From: Afipia carboxidovorans OM5
GTDB taxonomy: Bacteria; Pseudomonadota; Alphaproteobacteria; Rhizobiales; Xanthobacteraceae
Direction: 5' to 3'
Length of the DNA stretch: 64,000 nucleotides
Assembly: GCF_000218565.1 (NCBI RefSeq)
Contig: NC_015684.1
Span: forward strand, 186,001-250,000
In this document: positions 1-8,518 of the stretch, one piece after another
Position numbering within the stretch: the first letter of the stretch is position 1
How the letters are laid out: each line of letters begins with the position of its first letter
The notes under the pieces: model-generated
Seen by the model: only the letters and a program-made list of their open reading frames with translations
The model's database searches: none
What the model was told of the DNA's origin: nothing
Translations under genes and position numbers: made by a program

Positions 1-72
1 CCCTGATCTGTGGCATAGCATGATGCGAGACTCATCTCATGGTCCCGCGTCGCGTTCCCAGCTCAGGTTCTT

Positions 73-513
73 ATGTCGATTGAAGACGATATCGCTCTGC
101 TAGCCCGCGTGCCGGCGCTGAACCTGCTCGGCATGGCCGCGCTGCAGGTGCTTGCGATCGGCGCGGAGCAGCGCGATTACGGCCATGGCGATGTCTTGTT
201 CCACCAGAACGATATTGCCGATGCCGGCTATGTGGTCCAGCGCGGCTCGTTCCGCATCGCCGCCGAGGGCGGGCCTGAAATGGTGGCGGGTGCGGGCGAG
301 CTGATCGGCGAGCTTGCGTTGATCCTCGACATGCGCCGCCCCGCAACCGCGACTGCGCTTGAGCATTCGACCGTGGTGCGGGTGTCGCGCACGCTCTATC
401 AGCGCGTGCTGGAAAGCCACCCCGAAGCCGCGCGTCGTATTCGCGACGATCTCGCCGCACGCACCAATGCAACGACAAGCGCGATTGCGCGGCTGACGTC
501 GAAGCTGGTGTGA
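73..513 (+). CDS. Cyclic nucleotide-binding domain protein (no DNA-binding domain)
   Basis: A 146-residue protein made almost wholly of one cNMP-binding (CRP-N) fold: the strand pattern GDVLFHQNDIADAGYVVQRG is followed by a GELIGELALILDMRRPATA segment, which corresponds to the phosphate-binding cassette of CAP/CNB domains (residues about 35-105). A short helical tail follows and there is no helix-turn-helix, so it is unlikely to be a CRP-type regulator by itself. The ATG at 73 follows a weak AGG. It converges on xthA, separated by a palindromic repeat. Stand-alone CNB proteins are common in alphaproteobacteria; ligand and role are unknown. Confidence 0.8.
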   Translation: MSIEDDIALLARVPALNLLGMAALQVLAIGAEQRDYGHGDVLFHQNDIADAGYVVQRGSFRIAAEGGPEMVAGAGELIGELALILDMRRPATATALEHSTVVRVSRTLYQRVLESHPEAARRIRDDLAARTNATTSAIARLTSKLV

Positions 514-547
514 TTGGTTTCGACGGCCGCGCCGAATTATCTGATCC

Positions 548-669
548 GTCATGGCCGGGCATAGCCCGTCGAAGACGGGCGTGAACGCCCTGATGTCCCG
601 GCTATCTACGTCTTTTTTCTGTACTGAAATTCCCAAGACGTGGATGCCCGGCATAAAGCCGGGCATGAC
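548..669. repeat. Intergenic palindromic repeat, family A (copy 1)
   Basis: The element begins GTCATGGCCGGGC and ends GCCGGGCATGAC, so it carries terminal inverted repeats GTCATG/CATGAC and internal hairpins (GCCCGTCGAAGACGGGC on the left, GCCCGGCATAAAGCCGGGC on the right). An inner pair TCTACGTCTT / AAGACGTGGA is shared with the copy at 10824. It sits between the convergent ends of the CNB-domain gene and xthA and could also act as a bidirectional terminator. Confidence 0.75.
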
Positions 670-701
670 GAGTAGTTGGTTCGTCTAAATTAAAGTGGCT
701 T

Positions 702-1517
702 TCAGATATCCAGCACCGCCGTCACCGGCACATGGTCGGAGGGCCGCTCCCAGCTTCGCGCGTCACGCAAAATCCGGAAGTCACGCACCTTGTCGCCAAG
801 CGCGGGTGAAACCCAGATGTGATCGAGCCGGCGGCCGCGATTGCCCACGGTCCAGTCGGCGGCGCGATAGCTCCACCAGGTATAGACTTTCTCGTCCATC
901 GGAATGCGCTGGCGCGCGACGTCGATCCAGCCGCCTTGCGCCTGCACGGCGAGCAGTTTCTCGCATTCGACCGGCGTGTGTGAAACGACATTAAGAAGCT
1001 GGCGATGCGACCACACGTCGTGCTCGTGCGGCGCGACATTGAGGTCACCAACCAGAATATGGTTCGCGCCATCCTCCGCATGTAGCGGCGTGCAGTCGCG
1101 CATCTCGTCGAGGAAGGAGAGCTTGTGCTCGAACTTCGGATTGAGCGCCGGATCGGGAATGTCGCCGCCGGCGGGGACGTAGAAATTGTGCAGCACCAGC
1201 GGTGCAGCAAGGCCTGCACTTTCGCCGAACGCAACCGAGATGTGGCGTGAATCGACCTTGCCGCAGAACATGCGGATGTCTTTTGAAAGGAACGGCCGCT
1301 TCGAGACGATGGCGACGCCGTGATAGCCCTTCTGACCGTTCAGCGCGATGTGCTCATAGCCGAGCCGCTGAAAGCGCTTCAGCGGAAAAACGTCGTCGAT
1401 GCATTTCGTCTCCTGCAGGCACAGCACGTCGGGCCGCCGGTTTTTCAAAAACTTGGCGACGAGATCGATGCGCAGGCGAACGGAATTGATATTCCAGGTG
1501 GCGATGGTGAAGGGCAT
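702..1517 (-). CDS. xthA: Exodeoxyribonuclease III (AP endonuclease)
   Basis: A 271-residue endonuclease/exonuclease/phosphatase-fold protein, the expected length for ExoIII. Visible motifs are the N-terminal ATWNINSVRLR, the metal-binding LQETK, HNFYVPAGGD, the catalytic LVGDLNVAPHEHDVW, and C-terminal RLDHIWVS and SDHVPV containing the active-site Asp-His pair. The enzyme cleaves at abasic sites and removes 3'-blocking groups in base excision repair. The gene lies 81 bp downstream of the LolA-family gene on the same strand, so the two are probably co-transcribed. The ATG start gives a canonical N-terminus. Confidence 0.95.
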   Translation of the reverse strand: MPFTIATWNINSVRLRIDLVAKFLKNRRPDVLCLQETKCIDDVFPLKRFQRLGYEHIALNGQKGYHGVAIVSKRPFLSKDIRMFCGKVDSRHISVAFGESAGLAAPLVLHNFYVPAGGDIPDPALNPKFEHKLSFLDEMRDCTPLHAEDGANHILVGDLNVAPHEHDVWSHRQLLNVVSHTPVECEKLLAVQAQGGWIDVARQRIPMDEKVYTWWSYRAADWTVGNRGRRLDHIWVSPALGDKVRDFRILRDARSWERPSDHVPVTAVLDI

Positions 1518-1598
1518 GAGACGCGGAGGTTTGTGCGCGCGCCTTATCGCACAGGACGGCGGCGATGTCTAAAGCGCGCGCCGGTTGCGTGGATAACC

Positions 1599-2429
1599 TC
1601 AGTTCGAACCGCCCTGATAGGTGGTGTAGTCGATCTTGAACAGGCTCGGATCTGGCTTCTTCGACGCGTCGAGGTTGTAGACCGCAACCGTGGTGTCATA
1701 GCCCTGCGGGTCGGTGACGGTCCACTGCTTCAGCTTGTCGTCTTTCGCGCCCACCATCAGCGTCAGCCGGCTGGTGCCGGTGACCGCCTGCTTCTCCTCG
1801 ATGGTGATGCTGATGTAGAGATCGTCGGCGCTGATGCCGGTGACGTTGGTGTCCTTCAATAGATCGATGTGTGAGGCGAGCAGATAGCGCAGCGGCGTCT
1901 GCGACAGCGGATAGACGTCCTGCGTCGCCAGGCGACGGTCGCGCACGATTACGCTGGTGCCGTCGGCAACGAGCGCGATCGGCGAAGGATCGTCATACTC
2001 GAAGCGGATCTTGCCGGGCTTGAGCATGTAGAAGGTGCCGGTGGTGCGGCTGCCATCGGGGCCGACCTGCACGAAATTTCCCGAGAGATTCTGCACCGAC
2101 GATAGATAGGCGCTGACCTTGGCGGCGAGCGCGCGCTGGTTTGCATCGAACGCCTGCACGCGCGGCGCGGCACTGTCGTTGCCGAACAGCTTTTTCAGTG
2201 CCGGCAGAATCGGATTCGGAGCAGGTTCGGCAACCCGCTGCCGCGGTGTGCTGCTGGCGGAGGGTGCAGCCGGCGCGGGGGCGGGGGCAGGCTCGGAGGT
2301 CGCGACCTGCATGTCGCGCGCCTTCGGTGCCGGGCGCGGCAGCGGCACGGCTTCCGCCTCGGCAAACGCCGCTGCCGCGATGACGGCGGCAAGGGCAAGA
2401 CGCGGCAGGGTTTTGCGGGCGAGAGACAT
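1599..2429 (-). CDS. lolA: Outer-membrane lipoprotein carrier LolA-family protein
   Basis: A 276-residue exported protein: a signal peptide (MSLARKTLPRLALAAVIAAA) is followed by a proline/alanine-rich linker to about residue 85, then a LolA-like domain with NLSGNFVQVGPDGSRTTGTF and KPGKIRFEYDDPSPI, typical of the alphaproteobacterial COG2834 carriers. It would move lipoproteins through the periplasm to the outer membrane. A TTG seven codons upstream (2450) is possible, but the ATG at 2429 gives a better signal peptide. It lies 142 bp downstream of ftsK on the same strand. The linker is longer than in E. coli LolA (about 200 residues). Confidence 0.85.
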   Translation of the reverse strand: MSLARKTLPRLALAAVIAAAAFAEAEAVPLPRPAPKARDMQVATSEPAPAPAPAAPSASSTPRQRVAEPAPNPILPALKKLFGNDSAAPRVQAFDANQRALAAKVSAYLSSVQNLSGNFVQVGPDGSRTTGTFYMLKPGKIRFEYDDPSPIALVADGTSVIVRDRRLATQDVYPLSQTPLRYLLASHIDLLKDTNVTGISADDLYISITIEEKQAVTGTSRLTLMVGAKDDKLKQWTVTDPQGYDTTVAVYNLDASKKPDPSLFKIDYTTYQGGSN

Positions 2430-2571
2430 GGGGCGGTTTCGACGGTTCAAGGAAGGTCCTGCCGGGCGTTGAAAGACGATGAGACGAGTCTAGCGGCCAG
2501 TGATGGCGTTTTCGCGACCCATTTTGTGGCTCGTTGTCCGATCCGCTGCGTGATCTTTGGAGACGGCGTGC

Positions 2572-5028
2572 TCAAAAGCCCTCCTCCTCCGGGACCAGAA
2601 TTTCGCGTTTTCCGGCGTGGTTTGCCTGCCCGACGATGCCCGCTTCTTCCATGCGCTCCATCAGCGTCGCGGCCTTGTTGTAGCCGATCTGCAGCCGGCG
2701 CTGGATGTAGCTCGTCGAGGCCTTGCGATCACGTTTGACGATCGCGATCGCCTGCGCGAGCAGGTCGCCCTCGCCGCCGCCCATGCTCGTGTTGTCGAAC
2801 ACGGCGTTGCCGTCCTCGTCGGTTTCCTCTTCCGCGGTGACCGCTTCGAGATATTCCGGCGAGCCTTGCGTCTTCAGGTGACGCACGATCTTTTCCACTT
2901 CCTCGTCGGACACGAACGGGCCGTGCACGCGGCTGATGCGACCGCCGCCCGCCATGTAGAGCATATCGCCCTGGCCGAGCAGTTGTTCGGCGCCCATCTC
3001 GCCGAGAATGGTGCGGCTGTCGATCTTCGAGGTCACCTGGAAGGAGATGCGGGTCGGGAAGTTCGCCTTGATGGTGCCGGTGATGACGTCAACCGACGGA
3101 CGCTGCGTCGCGAGGATCACGTGCAGGCCGGCGGCGCGCGCCATCTGCGCGAGACGCTGCACCGCGCCTTCAATGTCCTTGCCTGCGACCATCATCAGGT
3201 CGGCCATCTCGTCGACGATGATGACGATGTAGGGCAGCGGCTCGAGTTCGAGTTTCTCTTCCTCGTAGATCGCCTTGCCGGTTTCCTTGTCGAAACCGGT
3301 GTGGACCGTACGCGTGAGCTCCTCGCCCTTTGCTTTCGCTTCGGCAACCCGCGCGTTGTAACCGTCGATGTTGCGCACGCCGAGCTTCGCCATGTTCTTG
3401 TAGCGCTGCTCCATCTCGCGCACCGCCCACTTCAGCGCGACCACGGCCTTCTTCGGATCGGTCACGACCGGCGTCAGCAGATGCGGAATGCCGTCATAGA
3501 CGGAAAGTTCGAGCATCTTCGGATCGACCATGATGAGGCGGCATTGATCGGGCCGCAGCCGATACAGCAGCGACAGGATCATGGTGTTGATCGCGACCGA
3601 CTTGCCCGAGCCGGTGGTGCCCGCAATCAGCATATGCGGCGTGCGTGCGAGGTCGATGATGACCGGATCGCCGCCGATGGTTTTGCCGAGGCAGAGCGGC
3701 AGCTTGGCATTGCTCTCGGTGGCTTCCTTCGCGGTCAGCAACTCGCGCAGATAAACCTTCTCGCGCTTGGCGTTCGGCAGTTCGATGCCGATGGCGTTGC
3801 GCCCGGCAACCACCGCGACGCGCGCGGAGATCGCGCTCATCGAACGGGCGATGTCGTCGGAGAGACCAATCACGCGTGAGGATTTGATGCCGGGCGCGGG
3901 CTCGAGTTCGTAGAGCGTCACCACCGGACCGGGGTTCGCCTTCACGATCTCGCCGCGCACGCCGAAGTCCTGCAGTACGCCTTCCAGCGAGCGGGAATTC
4001 TCCTCGAGCTCGTCCTTGCTGAGCGTGTGACGGTCGGAAGCTTTCGGCGTGGCAAGCACCGAGATCGGCGGCATGACGAAGGTGGTGGATTTGCGCGAGG
4101 ATGGCTTGGCGGCGCGCTTGCGACGCGCGGGCGCGCGCTCTTCCTCTTCGTCTTCCTCCTCGTCCTCGTCTTCCTCTTCCTCACTCTCCTCGTCGTAGAG
4201 CTCTTCGTCTTCGTCCTGCGGCACCAGCGAGGGGCTGCGGCCATGCAGCGTGGGCTCGGTACGCTCGAAGGCTGCGCGGCGTGACTCGTTGCGGCCGACC
4301 GCGAGCGCGAACAGCGCGCGCAATGCCCGGCCGATCCGCGCCTTGGTGCTGATCGCGGCGTGCATCAGGAAGCCCAGTGAGAGCAGACCCGGCGAGGTGT
4401 CTTCCTCGAATGCTTCCTCGTCGTCATCGATCGCGGCGATCTCGTCATCCGGATCGGCCTCGCGTGCGCCGTAGCCGCCGGCGAATGCACAAGTCACGAC
4501 AACGCCGATGCCGAGGAGAAGTCCGAGCCCGAGGCGATACAACAGGCCGGGCGGGCCGAACACCACGGCCGGCACGCGCACGATGGCATCACCGACCACG
4601 CCGCCGAGCCCAGTTGGCAGTGGCCACGCCAGGCTGTGCGGCCAGCAGCTTGCGAAACCGGACGCCAGCACCGCGCACAAAATCCAGCAACCGAGCCGCA
4701 TCGCCTCGCGGTCGAACGGCCGGTGGGTGAGCAGCCGCCAGCCCCACACCGCGACGGGCAGGATCAGCATGATGGTGCCGAGGCCGAGGATCTGCATCAG
4801 AAGATCGGAGCCGATCGCACCCGGCCAGCCGAGCAGATTGCGGATCGGACCGGAGGTCGCGTGACTCAAGCTCGGGTCCTGCACCGACCATGTCATCAGC
4901 GCAGCAGCGGCAGCGCCGGCGAAGATGATGATCGCAAGACCGATCAATTCGCGCAGACGCCGCATCAGCATCTCGCGGATAGGGTCGGAGAGCTGTCCGA
5001 CCAGAGGAACGACGCGTTCAATCGACAT
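2572..5028 (-). CDS. ftsK: DNA translocase FtsK
   Basis: An 818-residue septal DNA pump. Four hydrophobic membrane segments occupy roughly residues 25-190. They are followed by a strongly acidic linker near 265-290 (runs of Glu/Asp) and a basic patch, then the motor: Walker A GTTGSGKSV near residue 470, Walker B IIVDEMADLMM near 604, and a C-terminal winged-helix gamma domain (SYIQRRLQIGYNKAATLMERM) that reads KOPS sites. The ATG at 5028 begins MSIERVVPLVGQ; the open frame continues upstream, but only inside the aminotransferase gene in another frame. Only 8 bp separate it from that gene, which indicates co-transcription. Confidence 0.95.
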   Translation of the reverse strand: MSIERVVPLVGQLSDPIREMLMRRLRELIGLAIIIFAGAAAAALMTWSVQDPSLSHATSGPIRNLLGWPGAIGSDLLMQILGLGTIMLILPVAVWGWRLLTHRPFDREAMRLGCWILCAVLASGFASCWPHSLAWPLPTGLGGVVGDAIVRVPAVVFGPPGLLYRLGLGLLLGIGVVVTCAFAGGYGAREADPDDEIAAIDDDEEAFEEDTSPGLLSLGFLMHAAISTKARIGRALRALFALAVGRNESRRAAFERTEPTLHGRSPSLVPQDEDEELYDEESEEEEDEDEEEDEEEERAPARRKRAAKPSSRKSTTFVMPPISVLATPKASDRHTLSKDELEENSRSLEGVLQDFGVRGEIVKANPGPVVTLYELEPAPGIKSSRVIGLSDDIARSMSAISARVAVVAGRNAIGIELPNAKREKVYLRELLTAKEATESNAKLPLCLGKTIGGDPVIIDLARTPHMLIAGTTGSGKSVAINTMILSLLYRLRPDQCRLIMVDPKMLELSVYDGIPHLLTPVVTDPKKAVVALKWAVREMEQRYKNMAKLGVRNIDGYNARVAEAKAKGEELTRTVHTGFDKETGKAIYEEEKLELEPLPYIVIIVDEMADLMMVAGKDIEGAVQRLAQMARAAGLHVILATQRPSVDVITGTIKANFPTRISFQVTSKIDSRTILGEMGAEQLLGQGDMLYMAGGGRISRVHGPFVSDEEVEKIVRHLKTQGSPEYLEAVTAEEETDEDGNAVFDNTSMGGGEGDLLAQAIAIVKRDRKASTSYIQRRLQIGYNKAATLMERMEEAGIVGQANHAGKREILVPEEEGF

Positions 5029-5036
5029 GCTGCGTC

Positions 5037-6305
5037 TCAACCCCGCGCTTCGTGATCGTTGAGGACGTCCACCATGCGCCGGAGCGCTTCCGTGGTGGTG
5101 TCGGCGGCCTGCACCAATGCGACGCGGATGTAACCCGCGCCGGGATTTAGGCCGTCGGAGCCGGTACGGGCGAGGTAGCTGCCGGGCAACACCCGCACGC
5201 CCCCCTCCCGGAAAAGCTTGATGGTCGCGGCTTCGTCGCCGCCATAGGCGGAGACGTCGAGCCACACGCAGAAGCCGCCGGCCGGGCGGCGATAATTGAA
5301 GCGGTTGCCGAGCACGATGTCGGCGGCATCGAATTTCTGCCGGTAGAGGTCGCGGCTCACCTCGACATGCGCTTCGTCCTGATAGGCGGCGGCGCCGACA
5401 TGCTGCAGCGGCATCGGCACTTGCGGCGCGGCGACGTTGCGCCACTCATGGAAGCGGCGAATGAAGGCGCGATCGCCGGCAACGAAACCGACGCGCAGAC
5501 CGGGCAGGTTCGAGCGTTTGGAGAGCGACTGGAAGGCCACGACATTTTTGAAGTCGGGGCCTGAGTTTTCCAGAATGCTGCCGGGCGGCGTTTGTGTGTA
5601 GATTTCGGAATAGCACTCGTCGCTCAGCACCATGAAGCCGTAGCGGGTCGCGAGTTCGCTGAGCCGCGCGAAATAAGCGGGTGTTGCGACCGAGCCCTGC
5701 GGGTTCGCGGGCGAGGCGATATAAATCGCGACCGTGCGCGCCAGCAGCGCCTCGTCGAGCGCGTCGAGATCGGGCAGGAAACCTGTTTCGCGGGTCGCGG
5801 GCAGGAACACGGCCTCGCAGTTTGCCCCGCGCGCCGCCGCGGCATAGGCCGGATAGAACGGGTTCGGCATCAGGATCGCGGGCGCGCCGCGGCGCGGGCC
5901 GACGAAGGCGGCCGCTGCAATCGCGGCGTGAAACAGTCCCTCGCGACTGCCGTTCAGCACCAGCACTTCGCTTTCCGGATCGAGCGCGCGCGGCAGGGTG
6001 TAGCGCCGCGACAGCCAGACGGAGACCGCGGCACGCAACGCCGGAATGCCGTTCGAGGGCGGATAGCGGTTAAAATCGCCGAGATTTTTTGCAAGCACCT
6101 CGCCGAGGAAGGGCGGCATCGGATGCTGCGGCTCGCCGAGCGAGAGATTGATGAGCTTTTGCCCCGGCTCAAAGGGCGCGAGCAACTCCGTCAGCCGCGC
6201 AAACGGAGAGCGTTCGCTGGCCGCGGGCGCGGCAGCGGTCTCCGGGCGGGACGGATCGGAGGCAACCATTACAAAAAGCCCAGCACTTTCAATCGGGTCG
6301 GTCAT
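5037..6305 (-). CDS. dapC: Class I/II aminotransferase, DapC-like (N-succinyldiaminopimelate aminotransferase)
   Basis: A 422-residue PLP fold-type I aminotransferase: INLSLGEPQHPMP substrate loop, NRYPPSNGIPALRAAV, PANPQGSVA, DECYSEIY, and the PLP lysine in SLSKRSNLPGLRVGF. This organisation matches the alphaproteobacterial DapC group, which makes N-succinyl-LL-diaminopimelate for lysine and peptidoglycan synthesis, although close relatives act on other amino acids. The ATG at 6305 (MTDPIES) is chosen over an upstream in-frame ATG at 6338; MVASDP further in is also possible. The gene leads the ftsK-lolA-xthA cluster. The family is sure, the substrate less so. Confidence 0.8.
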   Translation of the reverse strand: MTDPIESAGLFVMVASDPSRPETAAAPAASERSPFARLTELLAPFEPGQKLINLSLGEPQHPMPPFLGEVLAKNLGDFNRYPPSNGIPALRAAVSVWLSRRYTLPRALDPESEVLVLNGSREGLFHAAIAAAAFVGPRRGAPAILMPNPFYPAYAAAARGANCEAVFLPATRETGFLPDLDALDEALLARTVAIYIASPANPQGSVATPAYFARLSELATRYGFMVLSDECYSEIYTQTPPGSILENSGPDFKNVVAFQSLSKRSNLPGLRVGFVAGDRAFIRRFHEWRNVAAPQVPMPLQHVGAAAYQDEAHVEVSRDLYRQKFDAADIVLGNRFNYRRPAGGFCVWLDVSAYGGDEAATIKLFREGGVRVLPGSYLARTGSDGLNPGAGYIRVALVQAADTTTEALRRMVDVLNDHEARG

Positions 6306-6451
6306 CACCGGCAGATGCGGAAAAGATTGCTCCACCATAGCGGTGGCGAGGTTAAGACGCGATTAACCATCGGACCTGCCATCGATTTTCGCCAAGGCGG
6401 CCGGGTGCGGTGCGCACCCTGTGGCGCTTGTCGCCAAAGACCTCGTCGCTC

Positions 6452-6489
6452 ACGAAAAAGGGCTCCGGCATGTGCCGGAGCCCTTTCGT
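6452..6489 (-). terminator. Rho-independent terminator of amtB
   Basis: An almost perfect inverted repeat, AGGGCTCCGGCA / TGCCGGAGCCCT with a very short loop, flanked by A and T tracts (CGAAAAAGG on the plus strand). On the minus strand the stem is followed by a T run, so it terminates glnK-amtB transcription 48 bp past the amtB stop. Confidence 0.85.
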
Positions 6490-6537
6490 GGCCGGGGCGT
6501 GCCGGGAACGCGCCCCGACCGGAGGTTCCGTCCGCGT

Positions 6538-7854
6538 TCACATGTTGTAGGCGCGTTCGCCGTGGTCGGTGATGTCGAGGCCTTCGCGCTCGGCATCGAC
6601 CGCGACCCGCAATCCGATCGTCAGGTCGAGCACCTTGAAGATGCAGGCCGAGATCACGCCGCACCACACCACCGCAATCGCAACCGCGACGCACTGGGTC
6701 CAGAGCTGGGCGGCCATGTCGTAGTTCTCGACACCAACGCCGCCGAGCGAGGTGCTGACGAAGATGCCGGTGCCGATCGACCCGACGATGCCGGCTACGC
6801 CATGGACACCGAACACGTCGGCGCTGTCGTCGTAGCCGAGCGCATTCTTCACCGTGGTGCAGAAGAAGAACGACACAACGCCGCCGACGACGCCGAGCAC
6901 GATGCCGCCGATCGGGCCAACAAGCCCGGCCGCCGGTGTGATCGCGACAAGGCCGGCGATGACGCCGGAGACGGTGCCGAGCAGTGACGGCTTGCCCTTC
7001 ACCGCCCACTCGACCAGCATCCAGCCGAGCGCCGCAGCGGCGGTGGCCAGCAAGGTGTTGACGAGCGCCAGTGCCGCGACGCCGTTTGCGGCAAGTGCCG
7101 AGCCTGCGTTGAAGCCGAACCAGCCGACCCACAGCAGCGCCGCGCCGGTGAAGGTCAGCGTCAACGCATGCGGCGCCATGATCTCGCGGCCATAGCCAAC
7201 GCGCTTGCCTGCGATCAGCGCACCGACAAGGCCTGCGATACCGGCATTGATGTGCACCACCGTACCGCCCGCGAAATCAAGCGCGCCGAGCTTGAATAGA
7301 TAGCCGTCGGACTGCCACACCATGTGCGCCAGCGGATAATAGACAAGCGTGATCCACAACAGCGCGAACAGAAGCACTGCGGAGAACTTCACGCGCTCGA
7401 CAAATGCGCCAATCGCAAGCGTTGGCGTGATTGCCGCGAATGTCATCTGGAAGGCGAAGAATACGTACTCGGGAATCGTGCCGCCGTCATTCACGGTGTC
7501 CTTTGTGACGCCGAGAAGAAATGCCTTGGAGAAATCGCCAAGCACCGCAGAGCCGCCGGTGAAGGTGAGGCTATAGCCATAGATCACCCACAGCAGCATC
7601 GAGATGCAGGCGACGGCGAGAACCTGCGTAAGCACGGAGAGCATGTTCTTGGTGCGGATCAGGCCGCCATAGAACAGTGCAAGGCCGGGCACGATCATCA
7701 ACAGCACGAGAACCGTCGAGACCATCATCCAGGCGGTGTCGCCCTTGTCGGCAACGGGGGGCGTGCCTGCGGCCTGGGCGAGCGCCGCGCCGCTTGAAAG
7801 CACGATGGCCGCGAAAGCGAGCCATCCCGCGCGAGAGGCAGACGAGAACGTCAT
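6538..7854 (-). CDS. amtB: Ammonium transporter AmtB
   Basis: A 438-residue Amt/Mep/Rh channel with a cleavable signal-like N-terminus (MTFSSASRAGWLAFAA...ALAQA) and eleven membrane segments. Signature segments include DFAGGTVVHINAGIAGLVGA, which carries the first pore histidine, and FGVHGVAGIVGSIGTG with the second. It imports ammonium and is gated by the trimeric PII protein GlnK, encoded just upstream. The ATG at 7854 follows TCAGGAG. The glnK-amtB gap is 41 bp and both should depend on the promoter near 8331-8346. Length and topology are normal. Confidence 0.97.
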   Translation of the reverse strand: MTFSSASRAGWLAFAAIVLSSGAALAQAAGTPPVADKGDTAWMMVSTVLVLLMIVPGLALFYGGLIRTKNMLSVLTQVLAVACISMLLWVIYGYSLTFTGGSAVLGDFSKAFLLGVTKDTVNDGGTIPEYVFFAFQMTFAAITPTLAIGAFVERVKFSAVLLFALLWITLVYYPLAHMVWQSDGYLFKLGALDFAGGTVVHINAGIAGLVGALIAGKRVGYGREIMAPHALTLTFTGAALLWVGWFGFNAGSALAANGVAALALVNTLLATAAAALGWMLVEWAVKGKPSLLGTVSGVIAGLVAITPAAGLVGPIGGIVLGVVGGVVSFFFCTTVKNALGYDDSADVFGVHGVAGIVGSIGTGIFVSTSLGGVGVENYDMAAQLWTQCVAVAIAVVWCGVISACIFKVLDLTIGLRVAVDAEREGLDITDHGERAYNM

Positions 7855-7895
7855 GGTTTGAACTCCTGAGTGAAAAAGGGAATGGGGTTGCTGCA

Positions 7896-8234
7896 TCAGA
7901 TGGCCGCGTCGTCGGTCTCGCCGGTGCGGATGCGCACGGCGTGCTCGATGTCGCTGACGAAAATCTTGCCGTCGCCGATCTGGCCGGTTCTGGCCGCGGT
8001 GCAGATCGCCTCGATCGCGCGCGTGACGTCGGCGTCGGCGACCGCGATCTCGAGTTTGATTTTGGGCAGGAAGCTCACGGCATATTCGGCGCCGCGATAG
8101 ATCTCGGTATGACCCTTCTGGCGGCCATAGCCCTTGACCTCAGTTACCGTGAGGCCGTGCACGCCGACCGCGGTCAGCGCGTCACGAACCTCCTCCAGTT
8201 TGAACGGCTTGATGACAGCCATCACGATCTTCAT
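7896..8234 (-). CDS. glnK: Nitrogen regulatory protein P-II (GlnK)
   Basis: A 112-residue PII trimer subunit. The T-loop reads KGYGRQKGHTEIYRGAEY with the uridylylated Tyr at position 51; the C-terminal signature TGQIGDGKIFVSDIEHAVRI and the ending RTGETDDAAI are intact. It senses ATP/ADP and 2-oxoglutarate and blocks AmtB when nitrogen is plentiful. Being first in an operon with amtB marks it as the GlnK paralogue rather than GlnB. The ATG at 8234 gives the standard MKIVMAVIKPFKL start; the frame stays open upstream, but those codons are not PII sequence. Confidence 0.97.
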   Translation of the reverse strand: MKIVMAVIKPFKLEEVRDALTAVGVHGLTVTEVKGYGRQKGHTEIYRGAEYAVSFLPKIKLEIAVADADVTRAIEAICTAARTGQIGDGKIFVSDIEHAVRIRTGETDDAAI

Positions 8235-8330
8235 GCGTCTGTTCCCCGCTTGGCCCGGATGCCGGGCTTGGCCGTTTCGGGATCGCCATGCGGAGAAGGA
8301 CACGCCGCGGGCACCCGCCGGAACAGACAA

Positions 8331-8346
8331 ATCAAAAGCCGTGCCA
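8331..8346 (-). promoter_or_regulatory. Candidate sigma-54 (RpoN) promoter of glnK-amtB
   Basis: Read on the minus strand the bases are TGGCACGGCTTTTGAT, against the RpoN consensus TGGCACR-N4-TTGCW. The -24 GG element is exact and spacing is correct; the -12 element has GA in place of GC. It lies about 97 bp upstream of the glnK ATG. Sigma-54/NtrC control of glnK-amtB is well established in proteobacteria. No clear NtrC box was recognised upstream. Confidence 0.65.
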
Positions 8347-8518
8347 GTGGGAGCGCGGCTGCTATCTATTTGATAGGAAATATGATTCAGGCGTACCCAG
8401 AGGCAGGCAGGTAACTGGCCAGACGCTGCCGCTCAAAGCGGCGACAGGGCCGCCTATAAATTAGGCAGTCATAAAACTTGCTGGAAAGATGCGCAGAGTG
8501 GTTTGCGGGATCGCGCGC

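Noticed and set aside
2557..3879. 440-codon open frame opposite ftsK
   Set aside because: Antisense shadow of the FtsK motor domain; no recognisable motif and no ribosome-binding site.
5029..5445. 139-codon N-terminal extension of FtsK
   Set aside because: It lies inside the aminotransferase gene in another frame and is Arg-rich; the true N-terminus is at 5028.
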